DNA of 39,892 nt, taken from NCBI GenBank assembly GCA_018398765.1, contig JAHBMJ010005778.1, positions 1 to 39,892 of the forward strand, given 5' to 3'. The notes beneath the pieces were generated by a model. The model was not told where the DNA came from, did no database searches, and saw only the letters and a list, made by a program, of their open reading frames with translations. Positions within the stretch are counted from its first letter, which is position 1. Every line of letters starts with the position of its first letter. The position numbers were made by a program, and so were the translations under genes. This DNA is from Chromera velia. Taxonomy: Eukaryota; Sar; Chromeraceae. Positions 12,323 through 23,563 of the stretch are shown piece by piece.

Positions 12323-13391
12323 TATCAACATTTCTAGCAATATTTTTAAACATGCATGCATGGATGTAATATCGCGTACGTCCTCTTCCCAGTTGATTTA
12401 ATTCCTGTTTAATTTCATGTTTATTTGTAAACTTATGTATCAGGCTAGCTTCTGCTGTGCGCTTGTCAACACGTGAAGCATCATCTGAATCTATATACAG
12501 CAGCTGCTGCCAGTGGCAGCTTGCTGCATACTGGGGTGCATACATCACTACCGCCCTGCCTGCATGACTCCGCTTGCACAAGATCATGTGAGCATGCCGT
12601 CGATGATGTCGACAGTCGTCATGTGTGGATGCATCCCGAGAAGAGGTCGCAACAAAAGATCCTCCCCGCCTCCAGCAGCACCTCTTGAAAACATGCATTC
12701 ACGCGGCCCTTCATCCACTTTCCTTCCTTGCGCTTCCTTCCTGGCGCTTTTGTCCGCCTGCCAACCCAGCTGGCAACCAAGGATCAAACGAAGCATTCAC
12801 TTCCCCGCACCTACTCCAGAGTAGAGAGACAGAAGGGAAGCAGTGGGAGAGGTCTGAGGGGGAAAAAAGGGAAAGGAAGAAAGACAAGGCCTTTTCTTTT
12901 TAGTGCTTGGATTTTTGCAGTTCTTTTGAGCGCGAGGCTCCCTGAATCAAATTCAACTGTCCACCTGTCTCACTTGCCCACTGTCTCTCCGTCTGACTTG
13001 GACTTAAGGGACTGTGCTGGTAAGCGGGGGGGTGAGCCAGCCGATTTCATTTGACGTAAATATGAACCCTTTCTTTCTCTCCTTCTCCTTCCTCTCTACC
13101 TCTCTGCCTCTTCTGGTCCCTCTTTGTTTCCTTTGTCCTACTATTCTCGCTTCGTAGTTACATTGTCTTCTCGATCCTCTTGAACTCACGACCCTCCAGC
13201 ATGCACTGATTTGAAACTCTTAATTGTTTTCCATTCCTTTGTAGTCTCCTCCCAACCAATGTCCTCATTTTCATCCAATTTTGAAAAGCCTGCCTTCCTT
13301 TCCCTGCTCGTTCGGTGGTTCCTCCATTCTTTATTCCTTCCTTTAATACATACATACATAGATACACAGAGGGACTGAGACAGACAGCTGT
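12323..13391. other. Intergenic region between the foldback element and the ankyrin-like gene
   Basis: Contains several short open frames on both strands, including one from 12594 with a Cys-rich start, but none continues across splice-like sites. The part nearest 13392 presumably holds the 3' UTR of the minus-strand ankyrin-like gene. No gene called. Confidence 0.4.
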
Positions 13392-14320
13392 CTACATGTC
13401 CTTGTCACCCGAAGTGGGTGGATCCGGAGCGCCTTTCTCGGCAAGCCGCCACTCGACCTGCCTCCTCCTCCTCATGAGCATCTGCTGGGCCTCGTAGAAC
13501 TTCCAGTCGGATGGGTGGATCAACTGGGCCAGCTCTGCGAACCACTGGTTGTACCTTCCCCGCTTTCCCAGCAGCTCGACGATCACATGAGAGAATTCTC
13601 CACTCGGCGTGACCGAGATTGGGGGGACTCCGTCAGGCAGCTGTCTTCTCTGTCTGACCCAGTTGGACAATCGGCAGAGGTCATCCACCTGCAGGCAGGC
13701 ATTCGGGAGGTCACACAATAACGAGGAGATGATCCAGAAGATGGCCGCCCGTCCGGTCGAATCTTTTTGAATCGCAAGCAGTCGAAGAAGAAGGAAAGCT
13801 ATGCGAAACAAGATCAAAAGTCAGAACCAACGTGAAGAGCAGGCACTTGAATGCTGAGACAGATTAACAAGCAGACGGTTGAAACAAAGCGGGGCCAGAC
13901 GGAACGATCGAAACGTCACAAAAAGACGGACAGAGAGACGTGGACGAACACAAATGGGCTACAAACGTCAAAACAGACAATAAGAATCTTCAGGCCAGCA
14001 TCTCTCTCTCTCCCTCCCTGTATGAGTGTGTGCAGGGAAAGGGCGGGGAGAGACAGACACAGTGTGAGACAAACGTCGCATTTAATGAGAGAGAAGCACA
14101 TGCATGCCCCTGGCCTCCCGCATTTTTGAAGCTGACGTACGCACATCGCATTTGCAGATCTTCCAGAACTCGCTGAGGTCCCAGTCGAGCTCATCCATCG
14201 TCTTGATGATCCCCCTGGAACATCTCCTGTCGAGCCGCGCCAGGATTGACGTCATCAGCTCCTCCATGAGCGCGGCCTCGGGCTGGAAGACGATGTTTGC
14301 TCTCTGCATGAAGTCGAGCA

Positions 14321-14357
<37 letters not shown>

Positions 14358-16660
14358 CGGAAGCTTGAGCGGAAGCTTCATGGGTGAGTAGAGCAGAGCG
14401 CAGCGAGGAGACTGACGGACTACAATCCATCTGGCTATCTGCCTGTCCGTCCGTCCGTCCGTCCGTCCGTCCATCTTTCAAGTCAGTAAACAACGCAGTT
14501 GGTCGTCGACACGTCGATACCCTCTAACGAAGTCACTTTTTTTTTCACTGCTACTACTGCTCTACAGACAACAGAGGGTGGGTAAAATCGGCGCTAGGGA
14601 GTGCGAATAAAAAGGAGGACAACAAGCCGTACAGAAGACAGACGGGGAGAGAATATTATTTCAGACAGACTCAGTCACTTTTTTCGCAAAGTCCTGCCTA
14701 CCTCATGTTCACTCACGTACCTCGATCAGCCAGAACAGGTGTCTGACGTCCCCGTTCGACACCGCTGTGTAGAGGGAGAAGGGCGACTGTGCCTGGGGGT
14801 ACTGGATCCTAGTCCCCTGTGGGTACTGGTTCCGGATGTGGTGGCGGATTTCCTGGTCTCTGATCGTTGCATCTCGGATCGCCTGCGAGAAAGAAGAAAG
14901 GAAGAAAGAACGTCGAAGCACAAAGACAGGCAGGCAGGCAGGCAGGCAGGCAGAATGGAAATAGGGTGAGCGAAAGATGAAAGAATTCCTTTCTTCCCCT
15001 GCTGATCATGCAGAATGTGCATGGGAACCTCTTCATTTAGAATTCATGGACTTTTAGAGAGACGAAAAGATGTCGAGTGACCAAAACATAGGAAAAAAGG
15101 GACCACGGCAGCCTTCAACTTCCTCTTTTGGTCCCGTGTTCGCTGCTTGGCAAGATTCTTGGTCTGGAATATTCCTTCTTCCCCCCCTCCTTTTCTTCTC
15201 CCTTCGTTCCTTTTCTTTCACTTTTGAGAGCATCAGCCATTCCCCGCGAGGAGCATGAAAGACTCCTTCACAGGTGCTCGCAGGGTCTCTTTCTTTGTCT
15301 CTCGGTGAGAGAGTGTTGACACGGTTCTTTCTTACAACGACTGTGACAGCACACACGTACCTGTATGAAGTTTGACCGCTGCACGTCGCTTTCGGGCACT
15401 TGGGGGATCTTCTCGGGATCGCTGTTCAGGTCTTTCAACAGCTGTGCCTCATAGACGTGCAGGTTTTCAGGTGGGGTGTACACCTGAGCCCAGGGAAAGG
15501 GGGGGGCGTTGAGTTGGATCATCGGCTTTTTCGGTGGAGGGTTGGCCTTCAATTCCGCTCGATGCTTTTCCCTGATCTGACTCTTCTCCTTCTTGGTTAG
15601 AATGGCCCTCGGGTTGGTCTGCCTTCGCCTGGCAAGCTCGGCTTCGCACGGATCGGGGTCAGGTGGGGGATCTGTGGTGATCCTCAAGGATCGCAGCCAG
15701 ATGAGAACGTCCCAGTGACCCTTGTCGATACACATAGGGACCACCCAGTCCCCCCACTTGTTGATGCGGCCAGTCTCCTTTTGAGCGTGGAGGAACTGGA
15801 GGATTTGCAGATCACCCACCCAGACTGCCTCATGTTTGATCGCGTTGTCGTCCCACGGACAGAACTCGGTTTTCGGCTCTCGCAAAAGCTGGAGTGCTTG
15901 CAGCTGCACACAGAAGAGGATCGAGAAAAAGAGAACAAAGTCAAATTGAATATGCAGCATGGACATTCAAGTCGAACTGTCAAGATGTGGTCGAAGAAAG
16001 GAGCTTCAGTCAGTGAAGAGATGCAGGGACGTGCGGCGAAGCGCTGTCGGGAACATGCGGGTGTCTTTCTACTCGCCTTCCTTCTTTCATTTCAGATGGG
16101 TGCACCTCCTTGTGAGAGACTTTTCTGAAAAAAATAAAGTTGCTTTCCTTCGAAGGGAAGCCAATGAGAAAATGTCTCGATCACGTCTTCCATCCACATC
16201 CATTTCACTTTCCTGTGTCCCACCCTCCCTGCCTGCCTCCCTGACTGACTGACGCTCTTTCCCGTCACTGCAGCCTGGCAGGTCCTCTTCCCCCAGAGGA
16301 ACCCCCTCTTCCCTCCCCTCTGCCCTTCCTTGCGAGTGACACTACTCGACTCCAACTCCAACTGTTCGAGCTCCGCGAACATATCGAAGTTCCTCAGGGC
16401 CGCAGCCTCCAGAGGACCCCATTCGAGAGGGTCGGGGTCCGCGGGTCTGGTGAAGTTGTCGGGCCACGCCTTCAGGTGCGGGATCTTCCACTCGGCCGAG
16501 ATGGAGAGCCACACGTCGTGCCCGATCCCCCCGGCCACCGAGGCAACCCTCCCGATCGTGAGGCCCCAGGAGAGAAGGCGACGGACGATGTGCAGATGTC
16601 CGCAGACAATTGCGGCAGTCGTGAGAAGACGAATCAGTGTCGGGCAGTAGCACCTGCACA

Positions 16661-16758
<98 letters not shown>

Positions 16759-16860
16759 GAGAGAGAGAGACAGAGAGACAGAGAGAGAGACAGAGAGAGA
16801 GAGAGAGCGATGAGAGAAACACGCACACACAGACACACGCACGCGCACACACCAAGAAAA

Positions 16861-16904
<44 letters not shown>

Positions 16905-18081
16905 GGATTCTCTGCTACTCCCAAGATCAGGCATGTGCTTTTTGTTTCCTGTCTCTGTCCAATGAGCGAAGACGGAAGTCTACACGGGTTCTTGGGTCAG
17001 ACTTTCTTCCTCATCCCCTCTTTCTCACACCGATGGATGCTGCGCTTGCTGTGTCTCTCGGTCTGACTGACTCAATGCATTTCCTTTTCCTCTCTGCTTT
17101 TTCCGACATCCCAACAGATTGACAGACGAGCAAAAACGAATGAGAGTCAGGCCTTGCAACGGTTGTCAGATCTAATGAACCAGAATGGACAAAAAAGGAC
17201 GGGCAGAACTACCGAGTCCCTAACAAGACAGAAGCCCAGGCGAGTAAGTCAACTGACGAGTTGATGCAGGTGTACTGTTCCACACTGTCGATGTCACCGT
17301 TGATGACTCTGACGAGGAGATCGAGGCCGACGTTGATGTGGCAGATGAAGTTGCCGGACGAGTTCGTAGCGGCGTTGTGTTGCATGCAGAGGTTGTGGGG
17401 ATACAGGTGGTTGAGGAGTCCCCGAGTCTTGAGCATGAGGAGGTCTTGCATGTCCTGGATGTCTCTGAGCGCATGGATGAACTCCTCCGATCTGGGGCGC
17501 CACCCGAGGTCCTTGAAGTACTTCATCACTGAGGGGACGGCCTTCCTCGTCGCCTCGAACCCCAGTCTGTCCATCAGCTTGGCATTGTCGCCATCAAGAC
17601 AGTGGGTGAGAATCTTGTAGGCGTTCACGAACGGAGGCATGCACCTGTCGACGTTCTGAGGGGTGTTGTCCATGGCCATTCTGTCGATCAGCTTGTTGGC
17701 GAGGTTCAGAAGTCTGTGATGAAGGAGGATGTTGTCTTTCACCGTGCAATTGGAACACTCATCAATGACCCGATCCTCCATCATTCTCGGAACGTACCCC
17801 TCTTGTGGTGCCACAACGTCCTTCCTTCCCTCTTCAGGCAAGGACAGAAGCCATTCGAGGAACGCGGAGCTGGCTCCTGGAAAGCAGTCCTTCGTCATCG
17901 TCATGACGTTAGGGCGCATCCACTGATTCCTCTCAGTGTCAAGGTAGTCATAGAACGTATTCCACTCGTGGGACACTTCCCGAATAGGCAGCGGGGAACC
18001 CTTGTAGGCGAAAGGAAGGATCAAGGACTGCAAGATTTCCTTGCCCTTCTCAGTTTGAAGAAACTCCGCAAAATCAGGCAT
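13392..18081 (-). CDS. Ankyrin-like repeat protein, six exons, 780 aa
   Basis: Minus-strand exons, 5' to 3': 18081-17213, 16653-16341, 15903-15361, 14882-14721, 14303-14145, 13688-13392 (stop TAG). Lengths sum to 2343 nt, exactly 781 codons, with frame kept at every junction; all introns but the first are phase 0. The start ATG at 18081 has ACC-like context. The first 290 residues (MPDFAEFLQTEKGKEIL...) match no family I recognise; IREVSHEWNTFYDYL faintly recalls an F-box tail. From residue 290 on, degenerate ankyrin-type helices recur: TTAAIVCGHLHIVRRLLSWG, HEAVWVGDLQILQFLHAQ, IDKGHWDVLIWLRS and SLYTAVSNGDVRHLFWLIE. Such repeats bind other proteins; partner and location are unknown. A Pro/Lys-rich insert follows in exon 3. 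The weakest junction is the donor at 16341. Coding status is firm; the ankyrin label is moderate. Confidence 0.8.
14319..14357 (-). repeat. CA/GA compound microsatellite near a splice acceptor of the ankyrin-like gene
   Basis: On the minus (coding) strand this reads (CT)n(GT)n followed by CTCGACTTCATGCAG, the acceptor of exon 14303-14145. The dinucleotide run therefore supplies the pyrimidine-rich stretch upstream of the acceptor. Confidence 0.85.
14439..14471. repeat. (CCGT)n microsatellite
   Basis: A tetranucleotide TCCG run of about eight units inside the intron between ankyrin-like exons 14882-14721 and 14303-14145. Confidence 0.85.
16654..16905 (-). repeat. About 250 bp of CT/GT microsatellite abutting a splice acceptor
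   Basis: On the minus strand this is a long (CT)n tract, a T12 run, GT-rich sequence, more CT/CTGT repeats and finally (GT)n ending TGTGTGCAG at the acceptor of exon 16653-16341. The repeat touches the AG itself. Long Leu/Ser open frames that run through it into the exon are artefacts upstream of 16653. Confidence 0.9.
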
Positions 18082-18350
18082 GTGGTTGATTTTTTGGCCA
18101 AAGAGGGGTCAATGGTTGGCAAATGGAATCAAATACAGGAAGATGCTTACCTCGTTGGGCTTCTGAAGCAGCCTTTCTTCTGCTTCTGCTCCGTTCTTTG
18201 ACGGAGTCTTAAAGCAACAGGTATACCAGACTGAGGCTGATCAAGCAACTTCTGAGCCTGACAATCAAGAAGGGAACAGGAGTGCAGAGCAAATACGAAA
18301 GCGGGACCGGATGGACACCAGAGAGTGTCGATCACCTCCACGTTTTAATA
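18082..18350 (-). other. Possible non-coding 5' exon of the ankyrin-like gene
   Basis: Minus-strand sequence 18150-18257 is bounded by TTGATTGTCAG| (acceptor-like) and CCAACGAG|GTAAGC (a strong donor). One frame is open across it (a KKG-rich 36-residue stretch), the others contain stops, and no ATG joins it in frame to the main protein. I read it as a 5' UTR exon or an alternative first coding exon. Confidence 0.35.
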
Positions 18351-18455
18351 ATGTGTAAGATGTTTGTTCAAGTCGATCAGGTGACCCTTTCTCTTTGAGC
18401 TATTTTGAGCTGCGAAAGATGTGAACTCAGTGCATACTCAGTGCAACCTGGAATT

Positions 18456-18607
18456 CAGATTGAGCCGGCCCGCTCCGGCGGCCCGGCGAATTCATATGGC
18501 CGCGGCGAATTCATGCGCAGATTGAGCCGGCCCGCTCCGGCGGCCCGGCGGGCGCGCATATAGACGCGCGCGATCGACCCTGCATGCATGGGGGGCCCCG
18601 GCGCAGG
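18456..18607. repeat. GC-rich island with a 33-bp direct repeat, between divergent genes
   Basis: Two identical 33-bp copies of CAGATTGAGCCGGCCCGCTC... lie at 18456-18488 and 18518-18550. Between them are two copies of CGGCGAATTCAT, and after them a palindrome-rich stretch (GCGCGC, GCATGCATGC, GGGGCCCC). The block is far more GC-rich than its surroundings and sits in the roughly 0.9-kb interval between the divergently transcribed ankyrin-like gene and the gene starting at 18972. A 16-bp piece, GATTGAGCCGGCCCGC, recurs at 23808-23823. It could be promoter sequence, a repeat, or a cloning or assembly artefact (EcoRI and NdeI sites are adjacent). Confidence 0.7.
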
Positions 18608-18971
18608 TTTTTTTGTTAATTATAAAGGTTCGAATGTGACAAGTTGACAACTGACTCTTGAATTAACTGAGTCTTAATTCAATTGCCGTCTACCTTGCAT
18701 ACAGGAACAGCTGCAATCCCCCAGACCGTTCCTGCATGGTCGGCCTTTGCGTTTGGCCCTCTTTTGGTTTCTTGTTTGCTCGAAATTGTGAAAGGAGTAT
18801 CGATTCAGTGACTTCGTCTCCTCCTTCTATAATCGAGCACTATCGTCCATTAGAGTGAACGAGTGTCCTATCAGCCTGAAAAAGCCTGTTCACCACGGTT
18901 GCGTTGTCTGCTGTCCCATAACTGAGAGTGGCTGACTGATTGACTGACAGTTCAATCTTCTTTTTATTCTG

Positions 18972-21900
18972 ATGGAGTCCGGAATCCGAGCAGGACAGAA
19001 GACAACGGAGCATCAAGGTCAGTCGAATGAAAATATAATTCTCAAGTTCTCATCTATGCTCATGCATTCCACAATTTCACCTGGTCCTGAGAAGCGGTGA
19101 CAAGGTTTTTGAGTACGCAGCTCGATGGATATGTTGCTGACCTTCGTCCAAAGGTGCCGGGGGTATAGCCGTATGACTTCAATACTTGGGGTGCGCGTGC
19201 GTTAATTGTGCGTGCGTTAATTGTGTGTGCGTCAGTGAGGGTGGGTGCGACTGTCTCTACAAATCATCGGGCGGAAAAGCCCTGACCGAAACAGTCTATC
19301 CGTGTGGACTAAATTTGAATGGCTTCTTTCCCTCCTTCTTCGTCACTTCCTGGTCACTTGCAGCTGGTGAAGTGACCACTCACCAATTCGCTCCCAGTGA
19401 CACGGCAATTCCTTCTACTGCGGGCAGCACGGGCCCTCAGAGGCTGTTTGGAGGGACCCGGGGGGGAGGGGCCATACAATCGACTGATGCAGCTGGTGGG
19501 AGCATCGAAAACAGGACGGCGGCTCCTTTTAGGGGGGGGGAATCCGCTATCGTGGCAGACAACTTTCGGGCGGGGCGGTGGGAATGTCTTTGAGGGGGCC
19601 TCTTCGTCCGTATTTACGACTGGGGCTCCAGAAAACGGAATTGTGGGGGGAGACTTCTTTGGAGGTCAGCCAGAAGCTTTGAACAGTGTTTCGCGCGCAG
19701 AACCCACAAATGTATATTGCCTTGCTCGGCCTGATTCTCCGACCGCTCTTCATGGCATTGCCTGCGATTGCCTGACTTCATGCAGCATCTAACCGTACTC
19801 TTTCTTCTCTGTCTTCTCCTGCATCATGCATGCACCTTGACTCAACGAGCGAGCTCGTCTAATCTCCACGGACTTTGTGTCGCCTCCTCCATATTCCTGC
19901 ACGCAGGGGACCGCTTCAATCCCATGCTGATGCCTCCATATTCCTGCACGCAGGGGACAGCTTCAACCCCATGCTGATGCCAGAGAAAGGACAGGACCTA
20001 GCCAAGGTGAGAATTTTGTACGCCTAGCTATTTAGAGAAGGGACCACTGTACTATTTCTCTGTTTTCTGTGTCGTCAAGCGTCTGATGTACCTATACAGC
20101 ACGTGTTTGTATGTCCGACTAGTATGCAACGGCCCCAAATGGAACATGCAGGAAGCTCCCCTGGTCACTGTGAGCCAGCTTACTATAATCCGAAATGATC
20201 GGATCCTTGCATGCGTGCACCAAACAAATTCTGCACCCAGCGTCTTTACTCAGTATCGCTCGTTCCAACAGATGGGCTTGGCCATTCTGATGCCACATGC
20301 AATGCATCAGACACACTCCAAGCATTGCCAACAGTTTTCCTACCAGCTAGAAGATACCAGGAGTCGTGAAGCATTTTTCTCTCTTTGAGGTTTTTGTGGC
20401 CAGGCTGACAATGCCATTGACACTGCAATCACTGTCAGACTACTCACGGAGCACCTCATCATATGTGCTTCATGCATTCTCTGTGATCAATTGCAAACTG
20501 AGTAAGCAGGATCACACAATGAGCGAAGAAGACGTACGGGGAGGAGAAGAAGTGTGCCAAAAGGAAACTGAAAAAAACAGGCGACCCTCTCGGCAAGGCG
20601 CGAAAAGAAGAAAAAGGTCGGTGTGGGGTATTTTCGTTCTTTCTTTTCCTGCTTCTGACTGCATATGTGTGGACTGTTTCCCCCTCCCCCCAAGATTCTC
20701 TCGTGGCTTGGCCAAGTCGCTGGGTCCGGAGGGGTCTTTATGCATGATGCACGGTGTTGCAGGTATAAATATATGCAGCTGGAGACAGCTGGAGTACAGT
20801 TGTCTGGCTGCCCTCAATTCCGCATGGAAACAGAATGCGGTCAGTCATTCTGTTTCGTCTTTCGCTCTCCTTGTCTCACTGTGGTCTTCGCTTCGTGACC
20901 TTTGCTGGCGCAAAACCATGCCAGCAAAAATAGAGTGCACGGCAGAGGGCTTTTGGAGTCTCGAAGGCTAACGATGCATGAGCGAAGCTGTCAGCTAGCA
21001 GCCTGGGTCTCCTTCTTGAAGCGATGTGTGCAGTGTGAGCGGGTCTGCAAAAACGAACTCAACAGAATGACTTAAACTCGCTTAAACTCTCCTTCCCCTG
21101 TTCCCCTCCCTCCCCCCTCCTCTCTTTCCGCATACGGTGCCGCCGACCGAAGTGACGTCGAGCCCTGCATGGGAGAGATCATGGCGCCCCCAGCGACTTG
21201 GCCCTCTCTTGCCACGTTCCCGCGTGCCCGTCTGATTCAATCAAAGTCCTCCCTCCCGCGTGGTTTTTGACACCGGTGTGGCTTTCTTTTGCTGCACTCA
21301 GGCGGACAGCTAGGAGCGGATGGGGCAGGCTTCAGGGGTCCACTCTGCAGCTGGAGCAGGCGCTCTGGGCGACCCCTCTTCGATCCTTCCAGAGTTCCTG
21401 CTGGGCCATCAGGGTGCGACACGGGGCGGCGCTTCTGCTCTATCGGGTCAGTAGGCGGAGGCAGGAGTGGGAGTGGGTGCATGTGTGGGGGCAGTGGGTG
21501 GATGTCAGAGATGAGTCGGCGTTGATAAAGGCGATGATCGGGAGAAATTGTCGTGTTTTTCTTAGTACCAGAGTATTAATAAAAGAAACGGAAAGATCGA
21601 AGTGAAGCTCCGGACGGGAACACACTCATGTCTGGAAGACTGATCGTCTTAAACTTTCATCACAGTGCATCATTGATCTCATTCATGCGCCTGCGCCTTT
21701 TTGCATACCAGGTCCTTCGTCTCTCCGTACACACGTCCTGCAGGCCTTCGTGCTGAGCCTCCCTCTTACACCCCTTCCGTTTTTCCTTTCGGTCTCTCTT
21801 CCGTGCCCCAAGCTCAAGTGGACTTCTTGATAGACGCAATTCGAAGAGATCCTCCAGGTCTGTTGGAAGAGAGTCGCTTGTGGTATTTAATTTTTTAAAA

Positions 21901-22001
21901 AGAAAGAATGCAGGTCTGTTCAAAGAGAGTCGCTTTTGGTATTCAAATTTGCCTCGAGGCAGCGGTCTCTCTTCGTTGTGTTCTCTCCCTTCCTCCGTCC
22001 G

Positions 22002-22044
<43 letters not shown>

Positions 22045-23128
22045 TCGTGTGTGTATTGTGTGAACCTATCCTTCCTTGATGGAGACTTGTGGTATGCTAT
22101 GATGAGATGCGTCTGTGCGTCAAGGATTATCATCGTTCTATACATGCTTTCGTTCAGTTGTTATTCAGCAAACAGGGCAATTTTGAAGGGGTTAATTTAA
22201 AAAAGTTTTCAAAGCAAGGTTCTGAGGACAATCGCATATGTACAGTGTATGACCGTGTATGATCGCCACACATCTGAACTGTGGTCCGAAGTGACTCTGT
22301 GATACATGCATGTCTCAATTTTGCCCCCCCTACTGCCGTTATATAGCAACTCACATCTCATCCCTCCCTCTGAGTCACTTGCTCTTCACCGTCGCTACTC
22401 CCCCCCCTCGTCTTCTCGGCCCCCGTCACAAATCACCCCTGAGATTTGCATTGCAGCATTTCTGCAGAGTCTTGACGAGAGAGCGCGCAGTAGAGACATT
22501 TCAATGTTGCCGTCGGAGTGCTTTCGGGCCGTCCTCACCTCTTCTGTCAGGGGCGAGCCTGAGATACAGAAGAAGACGTGTCGACGGGATTCGCAGTGCC
22601 TCAGTGCTGTCAAGGACAACTTGCGGCCTCTAGTACGGCGACAGGACCAGAGGGAGACAGGGAACGGGAACTTCCGACAGACCCAGCGTCTGGAACAGGC
22701 AATTCTGGAGAGATGTCTCATTGAGGAAGTGAAGGAGGCGGGGGATGCAGTTTTGCTTGCGGTGGGCATTTGGGAGAAGGGGGAGTCAGAGTACTCAAAA
22801 TACGCCCGATGGTTTGGTGACTCCGTCTCCTGCTACCTCGAGGAAATGCTAGATGACGAGAAGAGCTTCAGGAGTGGGATTTCTGATGCCGTCATCCAGG
22901 GAGCAATCCCTCAAATTCCGGAAGGCAGGTTTTGTGGAAGTACTTCACTCTCGATGCTGAAGCACAGTGATGCGGCTTTCTTTTGTGGCCTTCCTGTCTG
23001 CGTTTCAGCGTCCTCTGATGGGCAGGCAAGTGACTTTCGTCCCAGCTAGTGACCACGCAGTCCCTCAAAAGAATGGGAAGGGGAGTTCTCAGCAGCCTCA
23101 AAACAAACAAAGAGCAAAGACGAGCTAG
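18972..23128 (+). CDS. Multi-exon gene of unknown function with Gly/Phe-rich N-terminus (probable G-run frameshift)
   Basis: Proposed exons: 18972-19017 (start ATG), 19364-19664, 19954-20006, 20404-20464 (or to 20482), 20763-20839, 21351-21549, 21744-21857, 22457-22928, 23026-23128 (stop TAG). Phases fit at every junction provided one G is dropped from the G9 run at 19532-19540, giving about 474 residues. The N-terminus (MESGIRAGQKTTEHQ...) leads into a Gly/Phe/Ser-rich stretch with LFGG, FGRGGG, VFEG and DFFGG, loosely recalling FG-type nucleoporin sequence. Helical-looking segments follow: LMPEKGQDLAKADNAIDTA, WRQLEYSCLAALNSAWKQNA, VDFLIDAIRRDPP-AFLQSLDE and EQAILERCLIEEVKEAGDA. The end is Gln/Lys-rich. 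I recognise no domain. Exons from 21744 on are well supported; 20404 and its donor, and the donor at 21549, are weak. The nucleoporin comparison is a guess. Confidence 0.6.
19887..19980 (+). repeat. 47-bp tandem duplication spanning a splice acceptor
   Basis: Copies at about 19887-19933 and 19934-19980 share CTCCATATTCCTGCACGCAG followed by GGGAC-GCTTCAA-CCCATGCTGATGC with a few substitutions. Each carries the acceptor CGCAG. Only the second copy leads into an exon that stays open to the donor at 20006, so I chose it. Confidence 0.85.
22001..22040. repeat. (GT)n microsatellite in intron
   Basis: A GT dinucleotide run of about 18-20 units in the intron 21858-22456. Confidence 0.9.
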
Positions 23129-23218
23129 GCTGTGAAGCTTCTGAAAAGCGGGATTTCTTCCCGGACTCCTGAGATCCAACCAACCGAATTGGAGACTAGG
23201 TTTACGATCGAGGGGTAA

Positions 23219-23563
23219 GAGAGGAGTACCTCCCGACCGTTGATTGCTCTGGAGTCTGCTGCAGAGATCGCAGCCACAATACTCTACACAAAGGTGGTAG
23301 AGATTGTGGAGGAGGAGCTGGGCGGGCCTTCCCCCCCCTGTTCTCAGGGAAATATTGGAGATGTCGATTGGGTGAAGGCTCTGAAGCCTGTTCGATGGGT
23401 GCCCATGGGCATTCGAGGAAGATATGGGGTTCTCTCCTCAAAGATACATGGGCATTTGAGGCGACGGAGCTTCTGGTTCGACCCAGAATTCTCTGGGAGC
23501 GGGCAGTCAGAGGGAGGGTTACTAAAAGACTTAACTATAGTATTGGGGGGGGCATCTCTTTAG
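23219..23563 (+). other. Unassigned open frame, possible exon or gene relic
   Basis: The frame is open from 23219, with no ATG that fits, through EIAATILYTKVVEIVEEELG, a helix-like stretch, to a stop at 23561. A second frame just downstream is also protein-like (about 23450-23540: ELLVRPRILWERAVRGRVTK). An acceptor-like CTGCTGCAG precedes the first at 23259-23267. It follows the stop of the preceding gene by about 100 bp. It may be a further exon of that gene in an alternative transcript, part of a small separate gene, or a decayed copy. Confidence 0.3.

Noticed and set aside
16654..16934. Long Leu/Ser-rich minus frame starting upstream of the ankyrin-like exon
   Set aside because: The part above 16653 is CT/GT microsatellite in an intron; only 16653-16341 is coding.
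17602..18201. Plus-strand frame of 199 codons over the ankyrin-like first exon
   Set aside because: Antisense shadow of a better-supported minus-strand exon that joins five others in frame.
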